Source of the DNA: Mesonia oceanica | GTDB lineage: Bacteria > Bacteroidota > Bacteroidia > Flavobacteriales > Flavobacteriaceae | Assembly (NCBI RefSeq): GCF_902499555.1 | Contig: NZ_CABVMM010000014.1 | Span: forward strand, 1-64,000 | DNA length: 64,000 nucleotides | Direction: 5' to 3' | Shown here: in pieces, positions 17,816-26,904 of the stretch | How the letters are laid out: every line of letters starts with the position of its first letter | Position numbering within the stretch: position 1 is the first letter of the stretch | Notes under the pieces: generated by a model | What the model was told of the DNA's origin: nothing | The model's input: only the letters and a program-made list of their open reading frames with translations | Database searches by the model: none | Position numbers and translations under genes: made by a program

Positions 17816-18451
17816 TTATTCTTTAATTTCAATAATGGTTTCTTCCATAGGTCGGCGTACTTTCTTTAAGTCAGCAAAAATATCATCTTCCGCACGGTAA
17901 CCCACCGGTAAAATTAATACCGATTGTAAATTTTTTTCATCTAAGTTTAAAACTTCATCATATTTTTCAGCATTAAAGCCTTCCATGGGGCAAGCATCAA
18001 TTCCTTCGTGAGCACAAACTGTAAGTAAATTTCCTAAAGCTAGATAAGCTTGGTTCACCGCCCAGATTTTAATTTCTTCGTCCGTCTTATTTTTAAAATC
18101 TTTTAGTAAAAACTCCCGGAAAGGTTTTAAGATTTTTTCAGGTGTTTCCCTGATGTCTTTTACCAGTTCAAAATTCTGCTTAATGAATTCTGAATTTACA
18201 TTTTTTTCAATACAAATCACTAATAAATGGGAAGCAGTTACTACTTGTTGTTGATGGGCGCTGTGCTCTAAAAGCTGTTCTTGGAGTTCTTTATGTTGTA
18301 TTACGACCAACTTTAAAGGTTGAAGGCCATAGGAAGTAGGGGTAAGGTTAAAACTCTCTTTGAGGATAGCTATTTGTTCAGAAGATAACTGTTTAGAGTC
18401 ATCAAATTTTTTGGTTGCATACCGCCATTGTAAAGATTTGATATTGCCCAT
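17816..18451 (-). CDS. Nitroreductase family NAD(P)H-dependent oxidoreductase
   Basis: 211 residues. It opens with LQWRYATKKFDDSK, the phosphate-binding RxSxRxF/RYATKKF element of flavin-dependent nitroreductases of the NfsB type. The middle NLTPTSYGLQPLKLVVI and the late motif EGIDACPMEGFN, with LPVGYRAEDD at the end, complete the FMN-binding fold. It probably reduces quinones, nitro compounds or similar acceptors with NAD(P)H as a cytoplasmic homodimer; the physiological substrate is unknown. Single gene with its own promoter. Confidence 0.92.
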   Translation of the reverse strand: MGNIKSLQWRYATKKFDDSKQLSSEQIAILKESFNLTPTSYGLQPLKLVVIQHKELQEQLLEHSAHQQQVVTASHLLVICIEKNVNSEFIKQNFELVKDIRETPEKILKPFREFLLKDFKNKTDEEIKIWAVNQAYLALGNLLTVCAHEGIDACPMEGFNAEKYDEVLNLDEKNLQSVLILPVGYRAEDDIFADLKKVRRPMEETIIEIKE

Positions 18452-18481
18452 GTCATTTATAAAATTCTAGTGTTTGTTTTA

Positions 18482-18489
18482 CAAATATA
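18482..18489 (-). promoter_or_regulatory. Candidate -7 box (TATATTTG on minus strand) for the nitroreductase gene
   Basis: The plus strand reads CAAATATA, that is TATATTTG on the minus strand, 31 bp upstream of the ATG. Exact fit to TAnnTTTG. Confidence 0.5.
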
Positions 18490-18600
18490 AGTAAGCTTAA
18501 AGCGAATAGGGAATAGTTGTATATTTAATCATAAATCTTTTTTAAATCTAGTTGAAGTGAAAAGATTATGCTGCAATTTGCACCAAATTTTAAGCTTAAG

Positions 18601-19569
18601 ATGAGATTTTATTTATTCCCTATTTTACTTTTATTGGTGTTGAATATGCAATTAGTAAATGCCCAAGACACCATTCCTACGCACGATCATTATAACCATC
18701 AATTCAATGTTGGAACAGATAACGATTTTTTTGCCATTTTCACTAACAAAGATCGCTCTTATACCTTTGGGGTCAATGCAGCCTATCGATTTGTACCTGA
18801 AAATGAAAACTTTTTAACCAAGGTTTTTTCTAACAAAGAGTATGCTTTTCATGATATCTCCGTACAGTTGGAAGCTTATACACCCAATTACGATTTTGAA
18901 ACGGGAATCCCTACCGGAGAACGTCCCTATGCGGGTTGGACTTACGCTACTTTTGCGACGAGGTATATTTTTGAAAAATCTTTTTTTACATTGAAAACAG
19001 ATCTAGGAGTCTTGGGTGAAATTTCCAAAGCCGGAACAGTACAAGATTGGTTTCATAAAAACGTATCGGGTGACACCGTTTTAAAAGGTTGGGAAAATCA
19101 AATTCCGAATATGTTGGGCGTAAACCTAAAAGCCAATTATTACCGAAGTATAATAAGAAATGATTGGTATGACTTTTTTGGAAGTGGTGAAGTCTCTTTA
19201 GGAAATGTACGTTCGTACGTGATTCCTCAACTTTATATGAGGGTGGGAAGATTTTACGATTTGGGTAGAACAACTTCTTTAAATAATTCTATCCTTCAGC
19301 CAAAAGATGCTGTGGAATACTTTTTGCAAGCTTCTATTGGTTTTAAAATGATTGCCAATGATGCTACTCTACAAGGAAACATTTTTAGTGATAGTCATGA
19401 TCACAGAACTTTAGAACATATAGACCATTCTACTTTTCATGCAAATTTAGGAGGCTATGTAGCTTATCATCGATTTAATTTCGGAATGGTTTATCATTTT
19501 AACAGCGGAGAAATTGATAGTATAAAAACACATAGCTATGTGTCTGTAAATCTTGATTATAAATTTTAA
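18601..19569 (+). CDS. LpxR-type lipid A 3'-O-deacylase family outer-membrane protein
   Basis: I use the ATG at 18601, which starts a signal peptide (MRFYLFPILLLLVLNMQLVNAQ); an in-frame ATG lies at 18568. The mature protein of about 300 residues has the LpxR (DUF2219) landmarks: GTDNDFF with the catalytic Asn-Asp pair, DRSYTFG with the conserved Thr/Ser position, GERPYAGWTYATF, and WFHKNVSGDTVLKGWENQ with the catalytic His and Glu. The C-terminus ends in NLDYKF, an outer-membrane barrel closing strand. It should remove a 3'-acyloxyacyl group from lipid A, or act on a related lipid. Single gene. Confidence 0.88.
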   Translation: MRFYLFPILLLLVLNMQLVNAQDTIPTHDHYNHQFNVGTDNDFFAIFTNKDRSYTFGVNAAYRFVPENENFLTKVFSNKEYAFHDISVQLEAYTPNYDFETGIPTGERPYAGWTYATFATRYIFEKSFFTLKTDLGVLGEISKAGTVQDWFHKNVSGDTVLKGWENQIPNMLGVNLKANYYRSIIRNDWYDFFGSGEVSLGNVRSYVIPQLYMRVGRFYDLGRTTSLNNSILQPKDAVEYFLQASIGFKMIANDATLQGNIFSDSHDHRTLEHIDHSTFHANLGGYVAYHRFNFGMVYHFNSGEIDSIKTHSYVSVNLDYKF

Positions 19570-19603
19570 TAATAACTTAATCTAGCAGTCGATAATAGTT
19601 ACT

Positions 19604-19611
19604 TACATTTG
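19604..19611 (+). promoter_or_regulatory. Candidate -7 box TACATTTG for the endonuclease I gene
   Basis: Exact TAnnTTTG match 19 bp before the ATG at 19631; the leader would be very short. Confidence 0.5.
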
Positions 19612-19630
19612 CAATCCAAAAAAATTATAA

Positions 19631-21592
19631 ATGAAAAATATTTTTACCCCACTACTACTTTTGTTTTTTATTTCTTTAAATGCACAAGTAGTCATTAATG
19701 AATTGGATTCTGATACTGATGGAATTGACGATTTGGAATTTATTGAATTGAAAACCGATAATCCATATGCTTCTTTAAATGGTTATGTATTGGTCTTCTT
19801 TAATGGTTCTTCTAGCGGAAATGATAGTAGTTATTATGCTATCGATCTTGATGGTTTTACTTCAGATATTAATGGTTTATTTGTTATAGGGAATATGGGC
19901 GTGTCTCCGGTTCCACAATATTTTATATCAGATAATACCATTCAAAACGGAGCTGATGCAGTCGCTATTTATCAAGGCGACGATACCGATTTTCCTGAAG
20001 GCACTCAAGCAACGACGAACAATTTAATCGATGCTTTGGTTTATGATACTAATGATGCCGATGATATCGGTTTAATGAATCTGTTAGGAGTTTCTGTTCA
20101 AATTAATGAAGATGAAAACAACAATAAAGATTTTGAATCTATTCAACGTAATAACGACGGAACCTATTTTGTGGGTGCGCCAACCCCAAGGCTATTAAAT
20201 GATGGTAGTGGAGTTATTTTAAACGGTGTCAGCATCAACGTGAGTGCAACGCAATATAATGAAGGAGATACATTTCCAATAGAATTTACGACACAGGAAA
20301 ATGTTTCAGGGAGTGACTTGACGATTACTTTTAATTTAGCTAATGGAGGTTTTAATGCTTCAGATTTTTCTGGAATTACTTCGGTAACTATTCCGCAGGG
20401 ACAAAATTCAGTTACCACCAATATCACTTTAATTGATGATAATGATGATGAAGGCGATGAAGAGTTAATTATTCAAATGAATCCTCTTCCTGATGAATAC
20501 ATGAAACTCAACGATAATATTTTAATTCGGGTTGTCGATAACGATTATACTGTAGCCGCTTGGGGAACGCCGCTAAATCCTACTTATGATCAAGTTGAAA
20601 GTACAGTACCTGCAAATTATTACAATTCATTAGATGGAACATCCGGACAAGGTTTACGGGATGCTTTACAAGCGATTATAGCTGAAGAAGGAGTGGTAAG
20701 AGCACAAACGTATGCCGATGTGTATGATATTTTAGAAGAAGCAGATCAAAACCCATTAAATAGTAATGAAATGTGGTTAGTCTATACCGAACAAGGTCGG
20801 CCAAAATTAGATCGACAAATGACTTCCAATAACACAGGAACCTGGAATAGAGAGCATGTTTTTCCTCGTTCAAGAGGAGGTTATTATAGCATCGGCGATG
20901 ATGATATTGCCGATGGGATTAATGTGTATTGGAATACCAATGCAGATTCTTTAAGACACGGAAATTCTGATGCCCATCATTTAAGAGCGGCAGATGGCCC
21001 TGAAAATAGTTCTCGCGGAAATAAATTTTACGGTCAGGATGAATACATCGGTCCAGAAAATACTCAAGGAAGTTTTAAAGGAGATGTAGCCAGAAGTATT
21101 TTCTATATGGCTATTCGCTATAATGGATTGTCGGTGGTAGATGGTTATCCTGATGGTAATGTAGGTGAATTTGGAGATTTAGCGACTTTGTTAGAGTGGC
21201 ACGAAAATGACCCACCGGATGATTTTGAAATGAATCGAAACAATGTGGTTTACACTTGGCAGAAGAATAGGAATCCATTTATAGATCAGCCAGAATTGGT
21301 CGATTATATCTGGGGAGATCAAGCTGGACAAACTTGGGAGCAAGATTTGTCAACCCCAAAAAATCAACTAACAGAAATTAAGATTTTTCCTAATCCAACA
21401 CGCGGGGAAATAAATATTGTAGGGGTGAATAACGATTATGAAGTTGAAATTTATTCCATCTTAGGAAAGAAAGTATTCAGCAAGAAAGCTACCGGAGCTA
21501 TAAAATTGAATACAAATTTAAGCGCTGGGCTTTATTTGGTAAAAGTAACTAATAAGCATACCTCCAAAGTTCAAAAAGTGATTGTAAAGTAA
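19631..21592 (+). CDS. Secreted endonuclease I with lamin-tail and Calx-beta-like domains and a type A T9SS signal
   Basis: 653 residues. Signal peptide (MKNIFTPLLLLFFISLNAQ), then a lamin-tail-like domain (VVINELDSDTDGIDDLEFIE onward, about 20-190), a Calx-beta-like domain (about 195-300; NEGDTFPIEF, VTTNITLIDDNDDEGDEE), the endonuclease I domain (about 325-560; WNREHVFPRSRGG with the catalytic His, and SDAHHLRAADG), and a C-terminal type A sorting domain (KIFPNPTRGEINI, LSAGLYLVKV, last 75 residues). It probably degrades extracellular DNA for nutrients or biofilm turnover after T9SS export. The order of accessory domains before the nuclease is usual for flavobacterial secreted nucleases. 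Single gene. Confidence 0.93.
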   Translation: MKNIFTPLLLLFFISLNAQVVINELDSDTDGIDDLEFIELKTDNPYASLNGYVLVFFNGSSSGNDSSYYAIDLDGFTSDINGLFVIGNMGVSPVPQYFISDNTIQNGADAVAIYQGDDTDFPEGTQATTNNLIDALVYDTNDADDIGLMNLLGVSVQINEDENNNKDFESIQRNNDGTYFVGAPTPRLLNDGSGVILNGVSINVSATQYNEGDTFPIEFTTQENVSGSDLTITFNLANGGFNASDFSGITSVTIPQGQNSVTTNITLIDDNDDEGDEELIIQMNPLPDEYMKLNDNILIRVVDNDYTVAAWGTPLNPTYDQVESTVPANYYNSLDGTSGQGLRDALQAIIAEEGVVRAQTYADVYDILEEADQNPLNSNEMWLVYTEQGRPKLDRQMTSNNTGTWNREHVFPRSRGGYYSIGDDDIADGINVYWNTNADSLRHGNSDAHHLRAADGPENSSRGNKFYGQDEYIGPENTQGSFKGDVARSIFYMAIRYNGLSVVDGYPDGNVGEFGDLATLLEWHENDPPDDFEMNRNNVVYTWQKNRNPFIDQPELVDYIWGDQAGQTWEQDLSTPKNQLTEIKIFPNPTRGEINIVGVNNDYEVEIYSILGKKVFSKKATGAIKLNTNLSAGLYLVKVTNKHTSKVQKVIVK

Positions 21593-21616
21593 ATTCCTGT
21601 AGATCAATTAATGAAT

Positions 21617-21643
21617 TGTCACCTCCAGCGCAGTCGAGAGGTC
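21617..21643. repeat. REP-like element, best-preserved copy
   Basis: It reads TGTCACCTCCAGCGCAG then TCGAGAGGTC; the outer halves ACCTC..GAGGT pair, giving an imperfect palindrome. It is related to 10266-10283 and 56602-56655. Confidence 0.6.
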
Positions 21644-21710
21644 TTCTAAAATAAAGTTCTTGATTGCTCTTAAATTTTAAGAATTTATTAGATTACAACA
21701 AAATAAAACC

Positions 21711-21741
21711 AAACCTCTATTGCTTAAATAGAGGTTTTTTT
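21711..21741 (+). terminator. Terminator after the endonuclease I gene
   Basis: Stem AAACCTCTAT / ATAGAGGTTT with a short loop and a T7 run. Confidence 0.85.
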
Positions 21742-21818
21742 ATCCCTAAAAATTAAGAAAAGTTTTATTTGTTCAATTGAATTTTAGTTTACATTTAGCT
21801 AGTTTTTTAACCATGTAA

Positions 21819-23270
21819 ATGAAAAAATATATTGTCGTAGACAATCCTAAATCCTGGAGTTTTTTAGCAGAAAACATTCAGGTAGTTTCGGCGCAAGAAT
21901 ACCTGACCAATGCGCATTTTGCGAGCCAGAAAAACCTTCGCGTTTTTAACCTTTGTAAAAATTATTCCTATCAATCAAAAGGTTATTATGTTTCCCTTTT
22001 GGCAGAAGCCCGTGGGCATTCACCCATTCCCAATAGTAAAAACTTGGTAGATTTACGTGCGCCCAAATTGGTGAAAGTAATTTCTGAAGAGTTTGAAGAT
22101 TTAATACAGCAGAGTTTAAAGAATATTAAGTCACGCGAATTTGTACTGAGTATTTATTTTGGACAGAATGTGGCGCAGAAGTATAAAGATGTAAGTGCAG
22201 CTTTTTATAGAAACTTTCAAATACCATTTTTGCGAGTAAAATTCAACTATACCCATAAGTGGAATATTCAACATATTCGAGCTATTTCTTATGCTGAAAT
22301 TCCACAGGAACATAAAAGTAGTGTAGAAGAATTTGCACTTCAGTATTTTGCTAAAAAACGTTACGATACCGCAAAGCCTTCTAAGTTTTTGTATGATCTG
22401 GCTATTTTGGTAAATGAGAACGATCCCGCACCGCCAAGCAATACAAAAGCTTTAAAAAAGTTTATAGAAGTTGCTGAAAAAAATAATTTCTACGTAGAAC
22501 TGGTTTCTCCTAAAGACCTTTCTCGACTTTCAGCCTTTGATGCCTTGTTTATTCGACAGAGTACAGAAGTGAATAACGAAGCTTATGCCTTTGCCAGAAA
22601 AGCACAGCAAGAAAATATTGCGATTATCGATTATCCCGATGCGATTTTAAAATGCTGTAATAAGGTGTTTATGGCAGAAGCTTTGCAAAATGCCCATATC
22701 GCTTCCCCTAAAACTAAAATCTTGCACCAGGAAAATATAGAGCAGGTGTTAGAAGAAATTAAGTTGCCTTGTGTGTTAAAAAGTCCCGATTCAACTTTTT
22801 CATTTGGTGTAAAGAAAGCAAAAACCAAAGCAGAATATTTAGACTTGGTAAAAGAAATGCTAAAAACTTCTGACTTGATTATCGCACAAGAATTTACTCC
22901 TTCCGATTACGATTGGCGTATCGGAGTATTAGATGGAAAGCCGTTCTATGCTTGTCGTTATTATATGGCCAAAGGCCATTGGCAAATTTATAACTGGGCA
23001 GCAAAAGATAAAGAAGACCAAGACGGGAATGCCGATTGTATGCCTGTTGAAGAAGTTCCATCCGCAATTATTGATGTTGCCGTAAAATCTGCCAAAATTA
23101 TGGGCTTAGGATTGTATGGCATCGATATTAAAGAAGTGAAGGGAAAACCTTTGGTGATCGAAATTAACGATAATCCTAACATCGATTTTGGTGTGGAAGA
23201 TGCACACTATGGCGATGAGGTTTACCAACAAATTATCAAGGCTCTGCTCAAACGGGTAGAGGAGAAGTAA
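21819..23270 (+). CDS. RimK-like ATP-grasp ligase with RLAN-type N-terminal domain
   Basis: 483 residues. Residues about 1-185 match the N-terminal domain that precedes some RimK-like ATP-grasp ligases (YIVVDNPKSW start, ARGHSPIP). Residues about 190-483 are the ATP-grasp core: CCNKVFMAEAL, the ATP-binding LPCVLKSPDSTFSFGVKK, FTPSDYDWRIGVLDG, and a metal-binding IDIKEVKGKPLVIEINDNPN (Asp/Glu/Asn triad). The enzyme should form an amide or peptide bond to a carboxylate with ATP, typically adding glutamate. It is first in a tight three-gene operon: a GCS2-type ligase starts 1 bp after its stop, and an N-formylglutamate-amidohydrolase-like gene follows. The product is unknown. No signal peptide, so it is cytoplasmic. 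Confidence 0.9.
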   Translation: MKKYIVVDNPKSWSFLAENIQVVSAQEYLTNAHFASQKNLRVFNLCKNYSYQSKGYYVSLLAEARGHSPIPNSKNLVDLRAPKLVKVISEEFEDLIQQSLKNIKSREFVLSIYFGQNVAQKYKDVSAAFYRNFQIPFLRVKFNYTHKWNIQHIRAISYAEIPQEHKSSVEEFALQYFAKKRYDTAKPSKFLYDLAILVNENDPAPPSNTKALKKFIEVAEKNNFYVELVSPKDLSRLSAFDALFIRQSTEVNNEAYAFARKAQQENIAIIDYPDAILKCCNKVFMAEALQNAHIASPKTKILHQENIEQVLEEIKLPCVLKSPDSTFSFGVKKAKTKAEYLDLVKEMLKTSDLIIAQEFTPSDYDWRIGVLDGKPFYACRYYMAKGHWQIYNWAAKDKEDQDGNADCMPVEEVPSAIIDVAVKSAKIMGLGLYGIDIKEVKGKPLVIEINDNPNIDFGVEDAHYGDEVYQQIIKALLKRVEEK

Positions 23271-23271
23271 C

Positions 23272-24492
23272 ATGAAAAAATACCATCTTTTTGAAGTTTT
23301 TGGGATTGAGCTGGAGTATATGCTCGTGAACAAAAAAAGTTTAAAAGTTGCTTCACAGGTAGATGAATTATTATCATTGAAGCAAGGCGAAATTACCTCT
23401 GATGTAGAGAATGGAGAAATTGCTTGGAGCAATGAATTGGTGGCTCACGTGGTGGAGTTAAAAACCAATGGACCAACAAAAGACTTAGCAGGTTTAAGTG
23501 AACACTTTCATGAAAATGTTGTTGAAATAAATTCATTGTTAGAAGCTAAAGAGTTGCAATTATTACCTACAGCTTCTCATCCCTTGATGAATCCAACTGC
23601 AGATACGCAACTTTGGAAGCACAGTTATTCTGAAGTTTATGCACTATACAACCGAATTTTCAATTGTAAAGGTCACGGTTGGGCAAACGTGCAAAGCATG
23701 CACATCAACCTTCCGTTTTATGACGATGAAGAATTTGAAAAATTGCACGCTGCCATTCGGGTGTTGCTTCCGCTGTTACCGGCTTTAGCCGCAAGTTCCC
23801 CTATTTTTGAAGGGAAACAAACCGGTTTTAAAGACAGCCGAATGCAAGTTTATAAAACCAACCAAAAAGAAATTCCGGTGTTGGCAGGAAAGGTGATTCC
23901 GGAACGGGTATTTAGTAAAGAAGCTTATCATCGTGAGATTTTTAAGCCCATTAATCAAGCAATTCAGCCTTATGATACCGATAAGATTTTAGAACATCAT
24001 TTCTTGAATTCCCGCGGTGCGATTGCCCGGTTCGATAGAAATGCCATAGAAATTCGAGTACTGGATTTGCAGGAGTGCCCCAAAGCCGATGTGGCAATTG
24101 CGATGGTTATGGTGGAAGTTTTAAAATGGATGATTAGCAATTTAAATTTAGCGCAATTAAAAGAGTTGCATGAAGATGACTTATTAATCATTTTGAATGA
24201 AACGATTTTGGCAGCAGAGGAAGCGAAAATTGATTCAATAGAATTTTTAGAGGTTTTTGGTTTAGCTGAAAAAAGTTATACAGCTCGACAAATCTGGCAA
24301 TTTTTAGTTGAAAAAGTGAAGGGTAACTTGAATAAAGAAACCCAAGAAACCCTTCAACTTATACTAACAAGCGGTTCACTTTCTACCCGAATATTAAATG
24401 CTTTAAAAGGTGATGTTTCAGAAGAAAATATTTTCAAGGTTTATAGAGAGTTGGCTGTGTGTTTACAAGAAAACAAACTTTTTGTCAATTGA
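23272..24492 (+). CDS. GCS2-family carboxylate-amine ligase (glutamate-cysteine-ligase-like)
   Basis: 406 residues. It starts FGIELEYMLVNKKSL, the Glu-rich metal-binding strand of the GCS2 family, followed by VVELKTNGPTKDL, LPTASHPLMNP, GHGWANVQSMHINLPF and FLNSRGAIARFDRNAIEIRV. GCS2 enzymes couple an amine to the gamma-carboxyl of glutamate via a phosphoryl intermediate. In this operon it sits between an ATP-grasp ligase and an N-formylglutamate-amidohydrolase-like protein, which argues against a plain glutathione enzyme. The stop (TGA) overlaps the TTG start of the next gene by four bases. Cytoplasmic; substrate unknown. Confidence 0.88.
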   Translation: MKKYHLFEVFGIELEYMLVNKKSLKVASQVDELLSLKQGEITSDVENGEIAWSNELVAHVVELKTNGPTKDLAGLSEHFHENVVEINSLLEAKELQLLPTASHPLMNPTADTQLWKHSYSEVYALYNRIFNCKGHGWANVQSMHINLPFYDDEEFEKLHAAIRVLLPLLPALAASSPIFEGKQTGFKDSRMQVYKTNQKEIPVLAGKVIPERVFSKEAYHREIFKPINQAIQPYDTDKILEHHFLNSRGAIARFDRNAIEIRVLDLQECPKADVAIAMVMVEVLKWMISNLNLAQLKELHEDDLLIILNETILAAEEAKIDSIEFLEVFGLAEKSYTARQIWQFLVEKVKGNLNKETQETLQLILTSGSLSTRILNALKGDVSEENIFKVYRELAVCLQENKLFVN

Positions 24493-25160
24493 AACTAATT
24501 ATTACCTGTGAACATGGCGGAAATCAAATTCCGCCCATTTATCAAACTTATTTTAAAGATCAAGAAGCGATGTTAGCTTCACATCGAGCTTATGATCCCG
24601 GAACTTTAGATTTGTGGAAGGAGGTAAAAGGTTTAGCTGATTTTAGTATTAAAAATGAAATAAGTCGTTTGTTGATTGAGTTCAATAGATCTTTACATCA
24701 TCCACAATTATTTTCTCAAATTTCCAAGAAATTTTCGATAGAACAGAAAGAGCAATTACTTCAGCAGTATTATTTTCCTTATCGAAACTCGGTAGAACAG
24801 CAAATAGGGGAATGGATCAATTTAAATGAAAAAGTCCTTCATTTGTCTTTGCACTCCTTTACACCAATACTCCATGGAGATCAGCGAAACGCCGATATGG
24901 GTATTTTATATGATTCTTCGAAATTGGATGAGAAAAATTTCTGTAAAAAATTTAAGACACAACTTCAGCAAGAATTACCGGAATTTAATATCCGGTTCAA
25001 TTATCCGTATTTAGGGAAAGCCGATGGGTTGACCACCTATCTTCGCAAAAAATTTTCGAGAAATTACCTTGGAATCGAATTGGAGATCAATCAGAAATAT
25101 GCTGTAGATAATCAATTCCCGAAATACTTAAAAACCGCTATTGTTCGTGTGATTGAATAA
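24489..25160 (+). CDS. N-formylglutamate amidohydrolase family protein
   Basis: I place the start at the TTG (24489) overlapping the previous stop (ATTGA), giving MKLIITCEHGGNQIP; a GTG at 24459 is in frame but would add residues not shared with the family. About 223 residues. The FGase motifs CEHGGNQIPP, SHRAYDPGTLDL (metal-binding His/Asp) and LSLHSFTPIL are present, with ADGLTTYLRK and YLGIELEINQ towards the end, the last two like the Zn-peptidase-like fold. It would hydrolyse an amide next to a glutamate-type group, perhaps trimming or maturing the product of the two ligases (inference). Its 3' end overlaps the convergent pseudouridine synthase gene by 23 bp. Confidence 0.85.
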   Translation: MKLIITCEHGGNQIPPIYQTYFKDQEAMLASHRAYDPGTLDLWKEVKGLADFSIKNEISRLLIEFNRSLHHPQLFSQISKKFSIEQKEQLLQQYYFPYRNSVEQQIGEWINLNEKVLHLSLHSFTPILHGDQRNADMGILYDSSKLDEKNFCKKFKTQLQQELPEFNIRFNYPYLGKADGLTTYLRKKFSRNYLGIELEINQKYAVDNQFPKYLKTAIVRVIE

Positions 25161-25743
25161 CTTCAGGAAAATAAGCATTCAGTTTCTGAGTAATTTCCTC
25201 TACTTCGCCGGCTTGCATATTTTCGATAGTCAGTTGATCTACGCGGTAACGCACCAGACGTAAGGTGGGGAAGCCAACAGCAGCCGTCATTTTTTTAACT
25301 TGCCTATATTTTCCTTCAGTGATCGTGATTGATGCCCAACTAGTAGGTCCATGCCGTTCATCCCTAATTTTTTTAGCACGTTCGGGTAGCGTAGGTATTT
25401 CAATTTTTCTGGCTTTACAAGGTTGCGTAGTGTATTTTTTTCCTTGAATTCCAATTTCTACGCCGGCTTGTAATTGCTCAATGGCTTTATCGGTAATGAT
25501 ACCGTCAACCTGTACATAATATTCCTTTTCAACAGAAGTGCTTAATACGGCGTAGCTCATTTTTCCGTCCGTGCTTAATAAAAGTAATCCTTCAGAATCT
25601 TCATCCAATCGACCAATAGACATGGTTTCTTTTGGGAAATCGTATAATTCTCCCAACATCTTTTTCTTTTTAGCTTTTTGTTGATTGGTGATAAACTGAC
25701 TCAAATAGCCGTAGGGTTTGTACAGTTTAAAATGACGATGCAT
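25138..25743 (-). CDS. Pseudouridine synthase of the RsuA/RluE family
   Basis: 201 residues. No S4 domain is present; the protein starts RHFKLYKPYGYLSQF, like RluE, and has the catalytic-Asp motif GRLDEDSEGLLLLSTDG, then VEKEYYVQVDG and ITEGKYRQVKKMTAAVGFPTLRLVR, which are the RsuA-family motifs II and III. It isomerises a uridine in rRNA; RluE modifies U2457 of 23S rRNA in E. coli, and that target is a reasonable guess here. Single minus-strand gene whose tail overlaps the end of the upstream operon. Confidence 0.9.
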   Translation of the reverse strand: MHRHFKLYKPYGYLSQFITNQQKAKKKKMLGELYDFPKETMSIGRLDEDSEGLLLLSTDGKMSYAVLSTSVEKEYYVQVDGIITDKAIEQLQAGVEIGIQGKKYTTQPCKARKIEIPTLPERAKKIRDERHGPTSWASITITEGKYRQVKKMTAAVGFPTLRLVRYRVDQLTIENMQAGEVEEITQKLNAYFPEVIQSHEQ

Positions 25744-26091
25744 GCGCTTTATATTCTATTTTTTGAATTATAATTCAAATTTTGGAAGTTTCCAAATGAC
25801 AATTATAGAAAATCAAAATCTTAAATTTGGTACATCCACCATCGCAAGAGTTGTTGCAGAAAAAGATTTAGCCTAGAATTCCGGTTGGCTCGCTATTCAA
25901 CCTTAAAAAGAAAAATAATTATATTCTTCCTTCAAAATAAAGCAAATAGGAAAGTGCTAACCAAGACTTGGTTTAATGACTAGTTTATTTATCAGAAAAA
26001 TACCATAAACTAGTGATCATCTTGAAGTTTTCTTATTTTTAACTTTCAGATGAGTTGCGGTATACGGAATCAAGAAATGAAATCAGCTTTT
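25744..26091. other. Non-coding gap of about 350 bp with no clear gene
   Basis: I see no RNA gene or clear terminator. A 26-codon ATG frame (25796-25876, starting MTIIENQNLKFGTS) and broken frames after it could be remnant coding sequence, but I cannot assign it to a family. Confidence 0.5.
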
Positions 26092-26904
26092 TTATTTTAA
26101 TATTTCAGCTCCTCTTTGGTAATCTGAAGGACGTTTGCCTATTACTTTATAAAAAGTATTACTAAAGGTGGGAATACTGGAATAACCTACTTTTGAAGCA
26201 ATTTCACTTATATTGTAATTTCGCTGTGCTAAATAATCTATCGCTTTATACATTCTTACTAAGGTGAAAAACTTAATGAAAGATAAATTGATATCTTTTT
26301 TGAAAAGTCGGTGTAACGAGCGTTCGTTGATATCAAATCTTTCTGCAATGTCAGAGAGCATAATGTTTTTTTCGATGTTCTCACTCAAGTATTGGGTAAC
26401 TTCTTTAAGCTTTTCGTCCTTAATTTTAGGTAAGGTAAGACGTACTTTGTTTTGCGAAAAATCTGGTAATAGTACTTTTATAGCTTGCACTATGGGGTAA
26501 AGCTTTCTGTTAAACCTTTCAATATCCCCTCTCCAATCTTTTGTGTAAAGAAGTAGTTGCAATAGTAAATCGTTTACAGGATAAGTACCAATTTCATTAT
26601 AAAATGGCAATTCTTCCCGGTCCATAGGGAAGTAAAGCGTACGCATCATTACATCATCGGAACTTGAATAAGTACCGTGTTTCATTCCTAATGGAATCCA
26701 GATATAATGATTAGCAGGAACAAAATAAATTTTATCCTCTGTTTCCACATTTATTGTCCCGCCTTCTACATAGATTAATTGGCCCTTATAATGAGAATGC
26801 TGCTCAAAAAAGCTTTGACCAGGAATATCATGATAGCAATAAATGCTATTTAAATTTTTATCAACTTGAGCTAAAAACTCGGTCTGTTCTTCTACTTTTC
26901 TCAC
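26092..26904 (-). CDS. AraC family transcriptional regulator
   Basis: 270 residues. The N-terminal half is a cupin (FFEQHSHYKGQLIYVEGGTI, then YIWIPLGMKHGTYS), the C-terminal hundred residues are a double helix-turn-helix (MLSDIAERFDINERSLHRLF; ISEIASKVGYSSIPTFSNTF; ending GKRPSDYQRG). It likely senses a small molecule through the cupin and activates or represses nearby genes; its target is unclear. It lies alone on the minus strand; the next minus-strand gene block is the transketolase pair, which has its own terminator before this gene. Confidence 0.93.
   Translation of the reverse strand: MRKVEEQTEFLAQVDKNLNSIYCYHDIPGQSFFEQHSHYKGQLIYVEGGTINVETEDKIYFVPANHYIWIPLGMKHGTYSSSDDVMMRTLYFPMDREELPFYNEIGTYPVNDLLLQLLLYTKDWRGDIERFNRKLYPIVQAIKVLLPDFSQNKVRLTLPKIKDEKLKEVTQYLSENIEKNIMLSDIAERFDINERSLHRLFKKDINLSFIKFFTLVRMYKAIDYLAQRNYNISEIASKVGYSSIPTFSNTFYKVIGKRPSDYQRGAEILK

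Noticed and set aside
25796..25876. 26-codon frame starting MTIIENQNLKFGTS
   Set aside because: Too short and not recognised; could be the leftover of a lost gene, but this cannot be supported.
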